In this document: piece by piece, positions 27,216-37,040 of the stretch | Numbering within the stretch: the first letter of the stretch is position 1 | How the letters are laid out: each line of letters starts with the position of its first letter | Source of the DNA: UBA7430 sp002478765 | Lineage (GTDB): Bacteria; Bacteroidota; Bacteroidia; Flavobacteriales; UBA7430 | Assembly (NCBI GenBank): GCA_943789355.1 | Contig: CALSTU010000002.1 | Coordinates: forward strand, 124,001 to 188,000 | Length of the DNA stretch: 64,000 bases | Direction: 5' to 3' | The notes under the pieces: model-generated | Databases searched by the model: none | Told to the model about the DNA's origin: nothing | Seen by the model: only the letters and a program-made list of their open reading frames with translations | Translations under genes and position numbers: made by a program

Positions 27216-28160
27216 TTATTCAACTAAGCCTCTACCTATTTTTTTTAATTTATTTTCCTTCTTGAATCGAATGACTAATTTGTCAATAACCCCATTAATG
27301 AATACTTTACTTTTCTGACTAGAATAATCCTTTGAAACCTCTATGTACTCATTCAATGTTACTTTAACCGGAATCGTCTCAAAGTTTAATAACTCACAAA
27401 TTGCCATCTGCATAATTAGCTGATCCATATCTGAAATACGATCTTCTCCCCAATTACTGGCTGTTTCAACAATGTATTTTTTATACTCAGTGGAATTAAC
27501 GAGCGTTCTTTTAAGCAAATTAGATGCATACTGCTTGTCATCCTCACTTTTAAACAAAGGCAACATCCGAGCATACTTATCGCTTTCAAGCTTGAAGGAT
27601 TTTATAGTTTTTAAAACCGCCAAGTTTACGGAAGCAAAATCATCAGACCAGTAAATACTTTTTTCCTGCAAGAAAGAGTGTAAATCTTCATTTGGTGCTA
27701 TAAACTCAGCAAACAAAGCAGAAATAAATTTTCTATCATCAATAAATGAAGATTTGGCGTTCTTCATATAGTCCTCATACAAGTCTGAATCTTGTATTTG
27801 ACGTAATAATTTACTTTGAATCTCGGGGTTATCGTCCCAGTAAATTGGATCAGATTCCACTTTTTCTAAAAGTGCTAAATTTTGTGACAATAAATTTAAA
27901 ACCTGATTGTCGACAAACTTGGTGTTGGGATCTAAATCTTCCTGACTAGGGAGTAATTTATTTTTACCCATTTCTATTTTTTGCTCAGCTAAAGATTTTA
28001 GATTTACGAGCAAAACCAACATATGTATGTACAAATCGTGAGTTTTTTTAAAGCTCTTGTCCAACTCTCGCTCAAGCTTCATTAAATCGTCGCTTTCTGA
28101 ATGAAAAAAAGCGTAAAGCAACTGAAGTACTTTGATGCGAATGTGTCTTCTATTTAGCAT
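27216..28160 (-). CDS. nusB: transcription antitermination protein NusB, long form
   Basis: Part of the rRNA antitermination complex with NusE, binding boxA RNA. The RNA-binding start NRRHIRIKVLQLLYA and the C-terminal SDMDQLIMQMAICELL with NGVIDK define the family. At 314 aa it is more than twice the E. coli protein; the extra 150 or so residues lie between the N-terminal helix and the core (about 20-190) and are charged and helical, as in other Bacteroidota. The ATG of MLNRRHIR is chosen because a TATATTTG box covers the longer alternative start. Confidence 0.92.
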   Translation of the reverse strand: MLNRRHIRIKVLQLLYAFFHSESDDLMKLERELDKSFKKTHDLYIHMLVLLVNLKSLAEQKIEMGKNKLLPSQEDLDPNTKFVDNQVLNLLSQNLALLEKVESDPIYWDDNPEIQSKLLRQIQDSDLYEDYMKNAKSSFIDDRKFISALFAEFIAPNEDLHSFLQEKSIYWSDDFASVNLAVLKTIKSFKLESDKYARMLPLFKSEDDKQYASNLLKRTLVNSTEYKKYIVETASNWGEDRISDMDQLIMQMAICELLNFETIPVKVTLNEYIEVSKDYSSQKSKVFINGVIDKLVIRFKKENKLKKIGRGLVE

Positions 28161-28208
28161 AGATATGGGTTTCAATGAACGTATAAATGGAACATATGTA
28201 ATTCTCGA

Positions 28209-28216
28209 CAAATATA
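28209..28216 (-). promoter_or_regulatory. TAnnTTTG -7 box for nusB
   Basis: TATATTTG on the minus strand, 48 nt before the nusB ATG and just after the leucine dehydrogenase stop, so nusB has its own promoter. Confidence 0.5.
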
Positions 28217-28223
28217 GGATTTC

Positions 28224-29318
28224 TTATTCAGATAAACCCCTATCTATACGAGCTTGAGCAATTTGTTTTGCGGCGAGATGCGTGGTAATACCTTCAACTT
28301 CTGATTTACGATATATTTCAAGTGTCGTGTTGTAAATATTCTCCGTCTTAGACATAACCTCATCTAAGTCATATCCTTTTAATTCTGAATATACACTTAC
28401 CAAACCACCCGCATTAATCAAAAAATCAGGAGCATATACGATTCCTTTATCCAAAAGGATTTGGCCATGCCTTTGCTCATCACCCAATTGATTGTTGGCG
28501 GCTCCTGCAATAATCTCACAATTTAAATGGCTTAACGAATAATCATTAACAGAAGCCCCTAATGCACAAGGAGCATAAATATCTATATCCGTATCATAGG
28601 CTAATTTATTCTCAATAATAATCCCCCCATACTCAGATGAGGATATAGACAAACGCTCTTCATTGACATCCGTACAGTAAATAATCGCCCCTTCTTTTGA
28701 AAGCAACTTGACCAAATTCATACCCACATGACCTACTCCTTCAACTAAAACTTTTTTACCAGACAAATCATCAGAACCCCATTTAAATTTTGCAGATGCT
28801 TTCATTCCCATAAACACACCATAAGCTGTAACAGGAGATGGGTCTCCAGAACCTCCCATTGATTTTGGTGTTCCAGATACGTGACTGGTTTCTTGACGAA
28901 TCATTTCCATATCATGAGGGGTCATACCTACATCTTCCGCAGTAATGTAATGACCGTTTAGGGTATCTACGAAAGCTCCAAACCGACGCATCAACGCATC
29001 CGTCTTGTGTCTTTTAGCATCACCAATAATTACAGCTTTACCCCCACCTAAAGCTAATCCAGAAATCGAAGCTTTGAAGGTCATTCCACGAGACAATCGC
29101 AATACGTCATTTAGAGCCTCCAGCTCGCTGGAATAATTCCACATTCGAGTTCCACCTAGTGCCGGACCTAAAACAGTACTATGGATGGCAATAATTGCAT
29201 TTAAACCGGTTTGTTGATCTTGACAAAAAACGACTTGTTCATGTCCCATCAGACTCATTTGGCGAACAATTGGATTCTCAGAAGACTTAACATCCTCAAT
29301 ATCATTTAATTTAATCAT
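28224..29318 (-). CDS. leucine dehydrogenase (Glu/Leu/Phe/Val dehydrogenase family)
   Basis: NAD-dependent oxidative deamination of branched-chain amino acids to 2-oxo acids. 364 aa with the glycine-rich substrate region ALGGTRMW, the two catalytic lysines in MTFKASISGL and LGGGKAVI, EDVGMTP with Asp, and the nucleotide motif EGVGHVGMNL. Leucine rather than glutamate specificity fits the 360-residue length. It is divergent from the ABC exporter gene; the 134-bp gap contains a short ATT/TAA repeat next to its start. Confidence 0.92.
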   Translation of the reverse strand: MIKLNDIEDVKSSENPIVRQMSLMGHEQVVFCQDQQTGLNAIIAIHSTVLGPALGGTRMWNYSSELEALNDVLRLSRGMTFKASISGLALGGGKAVIIGDAKRHKTDALMRRFGAFVDTLNGHYITAEDVGMTPHDMEMIRQETSHVSGTPKSMGGSGDPSPVTAYGVFMGMKASAKFKWGSDDLSGKKVLVEGVGHVGMNLVKLLSKEGAIIYCTDVNEERLSISSSEYGGIIIENKLAYDTDIDIYAPCALGASVNDYSLSHLNCEIIAGAANNQLGDEQRHGQILLDKGIVYAPDFLINAGGLVSVYSELKGYDLDEVMSKTENIYNTTLEIYRKSEVEGITTHLAAKQIAQARIDRGLSE

Positions 29319-29452
29319 ATTATTATTATTAGCGACTTTATCAATACATTATAACTATTGTTACATTAAAGCTGTATTTTTAAAATCAAATTAGTAAACA
29401 TATTATATAGAACGAAATTACTCTTTTTTTAAAGACAAAAATTAATTTATAC

Positions 29453-31219
29453 ATGAAAGCGCTTCGGCATCTCAACAAATATTTCTGGAAGTATCGATTT
29501 CGATTTGTTCTTGGCTTAATTTTCATATTTACTTCGAACATCTTTGGACTTTACCCACCGATATACATTGGTGAAGTATTTAATATAATTAGCGATGCTT
29601 TTGGAAACAAAAACTCCTTGGATGAAACAAATTCTGCCCTTATAAAAAATCAATTAGCCTACTATGCTTTTCTGGTTTTGGCGTTTGCTGTCTGTAAAGG
29701 ATTGTTTATGTTTTTTATGAGGCAAACCATCATCGTCATGTCCAGAATGATAGAGTATGATTTGAAAAATGAAATATACAACCACTATCAGAAATTGAGT
29801 ATTTCATTTTACAAGAGAAACAAAACAGGAGACCTTATGAATCGCATTAGCGAAGATGTAAGTCGTGTTCGTATGTTCCTAGGCCCTGCAATTCTTTACA
29901 CCTCTAACCTCATCATTAGTATTTCACTTGTGATACCCAAAATGATCAGCATAAGCCCAAAGCTTACGCTTTACGTTTTGAGCCCACTGCCCTTACTTGT
30001 GATCGCTATTTATAAAGTAAGTAGTGTCATGAACAAAAAGAGTGAAATTGTTCAAAGACAGCTCTCAAAGTTATCCAGTATAAGTCAAGAAACGTTTTCA
30101 GGGATACGCGTTATAAAATCCTATACACAAGAAGCCTTTGCTCAAAATCAGTTCATGAATGCGGCAGAGGATTACAAGACAAAAAATCTGTCTCTTGTAA
30201 AAGTAAATGCGTTATTTTTTCCATTAATGATTTTGCTCATTGGGTTAAGTACGCTATTCACCATCTACATCGGGGGCCTTGAAGCTATCGCTGGAAATAT
30301 TCAAGTAGGACATATCGCTACTTTTGTCATCTATGTAAACATGCTAACATGGCCAGTTGCCTCTCTAGGATGGGTCACCTCAATCGTTCAAAGAGCAGCC
30401 GCATCTCAAGAACGGATTAACGAATTTTTGAGAGAAGATCCTGAGGTTAAAAACAACACTACAGAATCAACAAAAATCGAGGGCGACATAGAATTCAACC
30501 AAGTTTCTTTCACCTACAGTGACACAGGAATACAGGCACTAAAAAATGTTTCATTTTCCATAAAACAAGGAGAAACGCTTGGAATCATTGGAAAAATTGG
30601 ATCTGGTAAAAGCACACTTGCCGAACTACTCTGTAGAATTAATGATCCCAACTCTGGAACAATTTCTATCGGTAACAAGAACATCAAAGAATTAAACCTG
30701 TTCGACCTGAGAAATGCAGTAGGATATGTTCCTCAAGAAGCATTTTTATTCTCCGACACCATCTACAACAACATTGCATTTGGCAGTCATAACTCAGATG
30801 ATAATACCGTTTACAGGGCTGCTAAGCAAGCAGGAATCTTCGAAAACATTATGGGTTTTAAGAGGAAATTTGACACACTAATTGGTGAACGAGGAATAAC
30901 ACTATCTGGAGGTCAAAAGCAAAGACTTTCCATAGCTCGAGCGCTCATTAGAGAGCCTGAATTCATGCTCTTTGATGACTGTTTATCTGCTGTCGATGTC
31001 GAAACTGAGGAGCGTATTTTACAAAACATTAAAACGGAAAGTAAAAACAAGTCTTGTATTATCATTTCTCATCGTGCATCATCAATCAAACACGCTGATC
31101 AAATTATTGTATTGAAAGATGGTGAAATTATAGAGCATGGATTGCACAAAACACTCATGGATTTAAACGGTGAATACGCCCAAATATTTAACAAACAGCT
31201 TGTAGAAGGCAAACAATGA
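29453..31219 (+). CDS. ABC exporter, fused permease and ATPase (MsbA/MdlB type)
   Basis: 588 aa with a six-helix transmembrane domain (about 15-310) and a nucleotide-binding domain (about 335-585). Walker A is GKIGSGKST, the Q-loop PQEAF, the signature LSGGQKQR, Walker B MLFDD and the H-loop SHRAS. The residue after the Walker B aspartate is Asp rather than the catalytic Glu, as in one half of heterodimeric exporters, so it may pair with another half or hydrolyse slowly. No second half is adjacent. The substrate is unknown; MsbA-like lipid export is only one option. Confidence 0.88.
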   Translation: MKALRHLNKYFWKYRFRFVLGLIFIFTSNIFGLYPPIYIGEVFNIISDAFGNKNSLDETNSALIKNQLAYYAFLVLAFAVCKGLFMFFMRQTIIVMSRMIEYDLKNEIYNHYQKLSISFYKRNKTGDLMNRISEDVSRVRMFLGPAILYTSNLIISISLVIPKMISISPKLTLYVLSPLPLLVIAIYKVSSVMNKKSEIVQRQLSKLSSISQETFSGIRVIKSYTQEAFAQNQFMNAAEDYKTKNLSLVKVNALFFPLMILLIGLSTLFTIYIGGLEAIAGNIQVGHIATFVIYVNMLTWPVASLGWVTSIVQRAAASQERINEFLREDPEVKNNTTESTKIEGDIEFNQVSFTYSDTGIQALKNVSFSIKQGETLGIIGKIGSGKSTLAELLCRINDPNSGTISIGNKNIKELNLFDLRNAVGYVPQEAFLFSDTIYNNIAFGSHNSDDNTVYRAAKQAGIFENIMGFKRKFDTLIGERGITLSGGQKQRLSIARALIREPEFMLFDDCLSAVDVETEERILQNIKTESKNKSCIIISHRASSIKHADQIIVLKDGEIIEHGLHKTLMDLNGEYAQIFNKQLVEGKQ

Positions 31220-31304
31220 TGCACCTTTTCTATGTTTTTCTTTTATATCAGGATAATTTTTACAAGATTTGATGTGCGTTAAGTGGGCAAAATCAAACTA
31301 AACC

Positions 31305-31658
31305 ATGGAAGAACAGGATAGAAAATCACAAGAAATCTTCTCAAAGATATTAAGAGCTGGAAGAAGGACTTATTTTTTTGACGTAAGATCAACACGTGCT
31401 GATGACTATTACCTAACCATCACCGAAAGTAAAAAGCATACCAATGAAGATGGTTCCGCTTATTACAAAAAACATAAAATTTATCTCTACAAGGAAGATT
31501 TTCTCAAATTCAAGGAAATGTTTGAAGATGTAACGAAATTTATCATCGACGAAAAGGGCGAGGAAATTATCTCTGATTTCGAAACGGACCAAAGCTCCTC
31601 AGAAAATTCTGAAAAGGACACGTCATCTTATACGAATATTGAGTTTGAAGACATTTAA
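31305..31658 (+). CDS. PUR-alpha-like nucleic-acid-binding protein (DUF3276)
   Basis: 117 aa. The first 85 residues form a single PUR repeat (SKILRAGRRTYFFDVRSTRADDYYLTITESKK and IYLYKEDFLKFKEMF), the fold that binds single-stranded or structured nucleic acid in Purα and in Borrelia BpuR. The C-terminal 30 residues are acidic and probably disordered. It is common and nearly universal in Bacteroidota. Its targets are not known. It is convergent with the next gene. Confidence 0.88.
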   Translation: MEEQDRKSQEIFSKILRAGRRTYFFDVRSTRADDYYLTITESKKHTNEDGSAYYKKHKIYLYKEDFLKFKEMFEDVTKFIIDEKGEEIISDFETDQSSSENSEKDTSSYTNIEFEDI

Positions 31659-31710
31659 TACCACAATAAATACTTCGATTTGACAAATTCAATACCTATT
31701 AAGGAAACCC

Positions 31711-32232
31711 TTAATAATTATCTCTCAATTCCTTTTTCAACAAGCTCAAAGCTTCATCAATCATCCACTTATTTTCCTCGAGAGCACCTTGTATAATTAA
31801 CTTTCCTAAATCTGTTGCATCAGAATGAGGAGACACCGATGTTACCTTTTCATTAATCACACCAAGCAATTGATTTTTAGCGTCATTAATTAAACTCCAA
31901 GCTTCATCGGAAACATACACTTGCTGTGACATGTTGTGATCATATTCACTACGAATGGTTTGTAAAAGAGCTGCATGAAGCGACATAGACTTCATGTTTA
32001 CTTGCTGAACCCTAGGGATTAAATTAACGGGCTTCATGCGCTCTAAAAAAAGAGCTAACCTTTCGTATGCCTGCATTCTAAGGGAAATAACCTCCTTCGA
32101 TATGGACTTTTTGTATTCAAAAACACGACGTGAATGGTCGTGATTTAGAACTTTTTTGAGCATGTATACTGCGATCAGTAAGACCAATACAGCTGGCAAA
32201 ACAAAACCTAGTTGAGAAAAGACATTATCCAT
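31711..32232 (-). CDS. conserved single-span membrane protein, unknown function
   Basis: 173 aa. One N-terminal transmembrane helix (about 8-27; LGFVLPAVLVLLIAVYML) and a mostly helical soluble part with a basic patch after the membrane (KKVLNHDHSRRVFEYKK) and a conserved-looking stretch ISLRMQAYERLALFLERM. I recognise it as a type found across flavobacteria but not as a named family. It is convergent with the PUR-domain gene. An eight-bp hairpin at 31697-31716 overlaps its stop. Confidence 0.75.
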   Translation of the reverse strand: MDNVFSQLGFVLPAVLVLLIAVYMLKKVLNHDHSRRVFEYKKSISKEVISLRMQAYERLALFLERMKPVNLIPRVQQVNMKSMSLHAALLQTIRSEYDHNMSQQVYVSDEAWSLINDAKNQLLGVINEKVTSVSPHSDATDLGKLIIQGALEENKWMIDEALSLLKKELRDNY

Positions 32233-32308
32233 AGAAATAGTTTTAGCTAAAATAAAAAATTAGAACTCAAAAATGGAGTACGTAAAAAGTGAGTAAATCA
32301 GTAGAAAG

Positions 32309-34375
32309 TTATCGTTGTACCACGAATCGAAGAACCTTTTTAACATCTTTAGATTTTACAAAAACAAAATATACTCCTTGATTCAAAGATTCAACAGAAA
32401 ACTTTAATTCTGAATGATTTCGTGCATCCCATTGTTTCTCCATAAATACCTGCCCTAAAATGTTCACTACAGAAACTTCATAATGATTATTCAATTTGTT
32501 ACCCAAACGAATATTTATCTCTGTATACGTGGGATTTGGATACAACAGTAATTTTAAATCTGGAGTATCTTCATAAATTCCAACATCAGTATTTACCGCC
32601 AATTCAAATTTAAAATCATCGATATAATAGTGTACTTGTGTCAAAGAATCTACTTCATCATTGAAAACAATACTACTTAATCTTGTTGGTATATTATGAC
32701 GATCTATGGACCAATTTGCTTGTTCCTGATCATCAATAGTCAAAACCACAAGATCTCGATCCATATCTATGAGTTGAACTAAATTAAACCACTGATTTTG
32801 TGGGAAATCAAAAGAAATATTTTCCTCACCAACCTTTATGTAACCCTGACCATTTGTATGGAACTGCAGCTGGTAAGCAGATTCAGGGTCCGAACAATCA
32901 GCGTCGTGATAAACAGTATAGGCAGCACTTCTCCCTGACGGAACATACAACTGAAAAGACAAATCAAAAGCATTCTCAACCAAAGATCCGAGATTTCTGG
33001 AAAATTGGTTGGAACCGTCTGACCCATTAATCTCCAAGAACTGACTTCCTTCGGGTGCGTTTTGAGTGTGAATATTTGCAGCAAAAGAATCGGTACAGTA
33101 TGCTTTCCAAGAATTTGACTGCAAGTACAAAAGAGAGTCTGTCTGGTAACTTTCAAAGTCATCTGAATCGTATAAGTTACCGTAATAGGAAATATTAAAA
33201 CTCAAATTCAACTCACGTTCTAAAGAATCTAGAATCGTAACTGAATAATCACCTGTTGAGAGATTTGTCAAACTATCTATATTTGAACCCGTATCCCAAG
33301 CTATTGAGTAAGGCGGTATACCAGATGCGATATTTAAATAAATTGCTCCATCATCAATTAGCTCAGAACTGGTATGTTTTACTTGTGGCTCTGCAATTAA
33401 GTCAGGTATACCACAGCCGTTAGACTGTAACAATGATTTACGGTTCGAATAGTAATTCAGTGCAAAATGCATTCTCTCAACTTGACCTTTGCTAAACATC
33501 ACCATCACAGAGTCATTCACATACTCCATATAATTCATAAACATATCTACAGTCTCACATGAAACTTGTGGATGTTCGGGTATTTCGTAATAGGCTTTCT
33601 CAGACACAGGCGTGTCGTCAACACCATCATCAAGTTCACAACTACCACTACCAACTCCCCATGGATGATTTAAGTTTAAATAATGACCGATTTCATGAAC
33701 AGCTGTCTTTCCCATTCCGTATTTAGGGTGATCATTAACTCCAAAATATTTATAGGAGATAACAAGACCATGCTCATTAGATGAAATGTTTTTTGACGGT
33801 GCATGCGAGTAACCTAACACACTAGTTGTTATTTTAGCAACCCAAATATTTAAATACGAATTGGTATCCCACGCGTCAACCCCACCTTCAGCAGTGTGTT
33901 TTACATTATCTAAAGCAGTAGAAAAAGAACTAACTTCTGTGGAATTACGTGTGATACCAATGGATGCATAACCTTGAGGATCTACGGTAGCTAGGCAGAA
34001 TTCAATCGATGGGTTCCCTATCTCCGAGTTGAAATAGTCAGGCGTTTGAATGATGTCATTGTTTGTAGCATTGTAAGACTCATTAAGAATCTCAATTTGA
34101 CGATAAATTTCTTCATCAGTAATAACCATATCGGTTTGAGATTCATTTTTCACTACATGAACAACCACAGGAATGGTATATGTTGAATTAGCTGCCCTTG
34201 ATTTTTGGTTCTTGAATCTTTGGAAAGCTTCTTCATTCTGTTGAACGATTTTTTGAAAATCAACAGATTTTAATTGTTCTGTATATACAGAATCAAAATG
34301 ACAGCGTGGTGTATGATTCTGAGCTTGAACCAGTATGGGCAAACAAAAAAGAAACGCCAGTTGGAAGTATCGCAT
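32309..34375 (-). CDS. secreted M43-family zinc metalloprotease with T9SS sorting domain
   Basis: 688 aa. A signal peptide (about 1-19) is followed by a propeptide-like region and a metzincin domain of the M43 (pappalysin/cytophagalysin) type with His227, Glu228, His231 and His237 in AVHEIGHYLNLNH and a Met-turn NYMEY. A beta-sandwich (about 420-595) may bind carbohydrate or protein. The last 75 residues are a type A T9SS domain (LLYPNPTYTEINIRL, QGVYFVFV), so it is exported across the outer membrane. All zinc ligands are kept. Confidence 0.93.
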   Translation of the reverse strand: MRYFQLAFLFCLPILVQAQNHTPRCHFDSVYTEQLKSVDFQKIVQQNEEAFQRFKNQKSRAANSTYTIPVVVHVVKNESQTDMVITDEEIYRQIEILNESYNATNNDIIQTPDYFNSEIGNPSIEFCLATVDPQGYASIGITRNSTEVSSFSTALDNVKHTAEGGVDAWDTNSYLNIWVAKITTSVLGYSHAPSKNISSNEHGLVISYKYFGVNDHPKYGMGKTAVHEIGHYLNLNHPWGVGSGSCELDDGVDDTPVSEKAYYEIPEHPQVSCETVDMFMNYMEYVNDSVMVMFSKGQVERMHFALNYYSNRKSLLQSNGCGIPDLIAEPQVKHTSSELIDDGAIYLNIASGIPPYSIAWDTGSNIDSLTNLSTGDYSVTILDSLERELNLSFNISYYGNLYDSDDFESYQTDSLLYLQSNSWKAYCTDSFAANIHTQNAPEGSQFLEINGSDGSNQFSRNLGSLVENAFDLSFQLYVPSGRSAAYTVYHDADCSDPESAYQLQFHTNGQGYIKVGEENISFDFPQNQWFNLVQLIDMDRDLVVLTIDDQEQANWSIDRHNIPTRLSSIVFNDEVDSLTQVHYYIDDFKFELAVNTDVGIYEDTPDLKLLLYPNPTYTEINIRLGNKLNNHYEVSVVNILGQVFMEKQWDARNHSELKFSVESLNQGVYFVFVKSKDVKKVLRFVVQR

Positions 34376-34568
34376 ACAATATAGAAATTACAATGAGTAA
34401 AAATACAATTTATTTCATCTTAAAAGTTAAATACTAAATCTAAGAAAGCATGGAATTGAAAACTCTATGGAATTGAAATATATCGAGTTATTTTTCATCA
34501 TAGAGTATTTAATATAAGGTCAATCCAAATGTGAATATCATCGTGAATAAAAGCTCGCTTTCATAAGA

Positions 34569-34596
34569 TTTGTCAAAGGCATTTTAATTACATTTG
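34569..34596 (+). promoter_or_regulatory. promoter of ftsK (TTTG -33 and TACATTTG -7)
   Basis: TTTG (34569-34572), 16 nt, then TACATTTG (34589-34596), the most complete Bacteroidota promoter in the window. It places the transcript start near 34603 and supports the ATG at 34612. The rest of the 236-bp gap from the M43 gene has no other clear signal. Confidence 0.65.
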
Positions 34597-34611
34597 GATT
34601 TATTCAGACAC

Positions 34612-36966
34612 ATGGTAAGAAAGAAAAAAAATAAGTATCCTCAATTTGGATTAAACACTGACGATAAGACAACCCAAGTCGTACTCGGTTTATTCTTTCT
34701 ATGCCTATCGCTCATATTTGTCCTTGCATTCATCTCCTTTCTTTTCAATTGGAAAAATGATTTTGACATCCTGCAACTAAGTATAGGCTCTATTTTGCTT
34801 GATTCAAATATTAAGGTAAGCAATGCATTGGGTAATATTGGAGCTGCACTGGGTCAATTCTTCATTTACAAACATATTGGTGTCGCCTCATTTTTAATTC
34901 CATTTTACTTGTTTGTAACGGGACTACAGACCTTCACAAATCAGTACATTATTAATTTAAAACGCCTCTTTAAAAATACTCTTTTTATGGGGCTTTGGTC
35001 AATGGTGTTTTTTGGTTTATTTTTCAGTGAAACAAGTATCTTATCTGGTTATTCAGGGACCATCATTTCTTTGTATTTAACTCGACTCATTGGTACTACA
35101 GGAGCAAGTTTAATTCTAAGTTTTTCCATGTTTATATTCTTGGGTCTCTATTACAAATGGACGCCTGAAAAAATTCAAGAATTCTTCAAAAGGAAGGAAA
35201 AGCTTACAAACGATTTGGGTACACAAACAATTATTGAGGAAGATATACAGGAGCCCTTAACAAGCTCCTTAACAGACTCAGCCAATGATAACGATTTAGG
35301 TGAGGTTGAAAGCAACGTCCAAGAAATGTCCATAGAAATGCCGGAACAAAAAGAAACTTCGGAAACCGTTCACGAAGAAGTTGAAATGGACGTTGAAGTT
35401 AAAGACGAAGAAGTGCTTTCCGACAAAGAAGTCAACAAAGCTTTGGAAGAATTTGGAGAATACGATCCGAAATTAGACTTAGGTCGTTATAAGCATCCAA
35501 CCATAGACTTAATGATTGAATACCCCAATTCTCAAGTTACAGTTGACAAAGAGGAGTTGGAAGCCAATAAAAATCAAATTGTTGAAACGCTCAACAACTA
35601 TAAAATTGAAATTTCGAAGATAAAGGCTACGGTTGGCCCAACAGTAACCCTTTATGAAATCGTTCCTGCACCTGGAGTTCGTATTTCCAAGATTAAAGGC
35701 TTAGAAAATGATATTGCCTTGAGTTTAGCTGCTCTAGGAATTCGAATCATAGCACCTCTTCCAGGAAAAGGTACCATTGGGATAGAAGTCCCAAACAGCA
35801 AGCCTAGTATTGTATCTATGAAGTCCATATTGGCCTCTGAAAAATTCCAACATGCCGACTACGAACTGCCCATAGGATTGGGTAAAACCATATCAAATGA
35901 AACCTTCGTAGCCGATTTAGCCAAAATGCCCCACCTACTCATGGCAGGAGCCACAGGCCAGGGAAAATCGGTAGGTTTAAATGCTATTTTGGCTTCGCTA
36001 CTTTACAAAAAACACCCCTCACAGCTTAAGTTTGTGTTGGTTGATCCTAAAAAAGTAGAATTAACCCTTTACAATAAGATTGAGCGACATTTCCTCGCGA
36101 AACTTCCCGACTCTGAAGAGGCCATCATAACAGACACCACCAAAGTTGTAAATACGGTAAATTCCCTGTGTATTGAAATGGATGCTCGATATGATCTGCT
36201 CAAAAAAGCTCAGGTTCGTAACATCAAAGAATACAATCACAAATTCATAAACCGTAAACTGAATCCTGAAAATGGACATCGTTATTTGCCATATATCGTT
36301 CTGGTAATTGATGAATTTGCCGACCTGATCATGACGGCAGGCAAAGAAATTGAAACCCCAATTGCACGTTTAGCTCAGCTAGCTAGAGCCATAGGTATTC
36401 ACCTGATTGTAGCCACGCAAAGACCTACAACCAACATCATTACGGGAACCATTAAAGCCAACTTCCCTGCTCGTATTGCGTTTCGGGTAACCTCCGTGAT
36501 TGATTCGAGAACAATTATGGATGCGGCTGGAGCAAACCAATTGATCGGTCGAGGTGACATGCTAATTTCCGATGGGAACGAAATGACTCGTTTGCAGTGT
36601 GCTTTTATAGACACTCCAGAAGTCGAAAAATTAACGGATTTCATCGGTTCACAACAAGGATATCCTATAGCATTTGAACTTCCCGAATATGTCGGTGAAG
36701 AAGCCAAAGCAATAGGTACTATAGATCTTAACGATCGTGACTCCTTGTTTAGAGATGCTGCATCTGTCATTGTTATGCACCAACAAGGGTCAGCATCATT
36801 ACTTCAACGAAAACTTAAATTGGGATACAACAGAGCAGGAAGAATCATCGATCAACTCGAAGCTGCAGGCATCATTGGTCCTTTTGAAGGAAGTAAAGCT
36901 CGACAAGTACTCATTCCTGATGAATATAGCCTTGAGCAACTTCTGAACGCTGAAACAGAGGACTAA
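34612..36966 (+). CDS. ftsK: DNA translocase FtsK/SpoIIIE
   Basis: Septal ATP-driven DNA pump that clears chromosome termini and stimulates dimer resolution. 784 aa: four membrane spans (about 15-175), a short acidic linker (about 195-275), an alpha domain, the RecA-like motor with Walker A GATGQGKSVGLN and Walker B VLVIDEFADL, and a C-terminal winged-helix gamma domain (about 715-775; GYNRAGRIIDQLEAAGIIG) that reads KOPS-type orienting sequences. A TTG 18 bases upstream is rejected because it lies in the promoter. LolA follows after 74 nt. Confidence 0.95.
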   Translation: MVRKKKNKYPQFGLNTDDKTTQVVLGLFFLCLSLIFVLAFISFLFNWKNDFDILQLSIGSILLDSNIKVSNALGNIGAALGQFFIYKHIGVASFLIPFYLFVTGLQTFTNQYIINLKRLFKNTLFMGLWSMVFFGLFFSETSILSGYSGTIISLYLTRLIGTTGASLILSFSMFIFLGLYYKWTPEKIQEFFKRKEKLTNDLGTQTIIEEDIQEPLTSSLTDSANDNDLGEVESNVQEMSIEMPEQKETSETVHEEVEMDVEVKDEEVLSDKEVNKALEEFGEYDPKLDLGRYKHPTIDLMIEYPNSQVTVDKEELEANKNQIVETLNNYKIEISKIKATVGPTVTLYEIVPAPGVRISKIKGLENDIALSLAALGIRIIAPLPGKGTIGIEVPNSKPSIVSMKSILASEKFQHADYELPIGLGKTISNETFVADLAKMPHLLMAGATGQGKSVGLNAILASLLYKKHPSQLKFVLVDPKKVELTLYNKIERHFLAKLPDSEEAIITDTTKVVNTVNSLCIEMDARYDLLKKAQVRNIKEYNHKFINRKLNPENGHRYLPYIVLVIDEFADLIMTAGKEIETPIARLAQLARAIGIHLIVATQRPTTNIITGTIKANFPARIAFRVTSVIDSRTIMDAAGANQLIGRGDMLISDGNEMTRLQCAFIDTPEVEKLTDFIGSQQGYPIAFELPEYVGEEAKAIGTIDLNDRDSLFRDAASVIVMHQQGSASLLQRKLKLGYNRAGRIIDQLEAAGIIGPFEGSKARQVLIPDEYSLEQLLNAETED

Positions 36967-37040
36967 TACAAAGTCTTCTGGCATTGCTATGATCTTATAT
37001 ATTTTTACTTTATTCAATCATCAAAGGTAAACACAACTTC

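Noticed and set aside
29316..29332. ATT/TAA microsatellite before leucine dehydrogenase
   Set aside because: Only about four repeats in an AT-rich spacer; phase variation is possible in principle but not supported.
31697..31716. Hairpin TATTAAGG / CCTTAATA as a terminator
   Set aside because: Mostly A/T stem, no T-run on either side, and it overlaps a stop codon; too weak to call.
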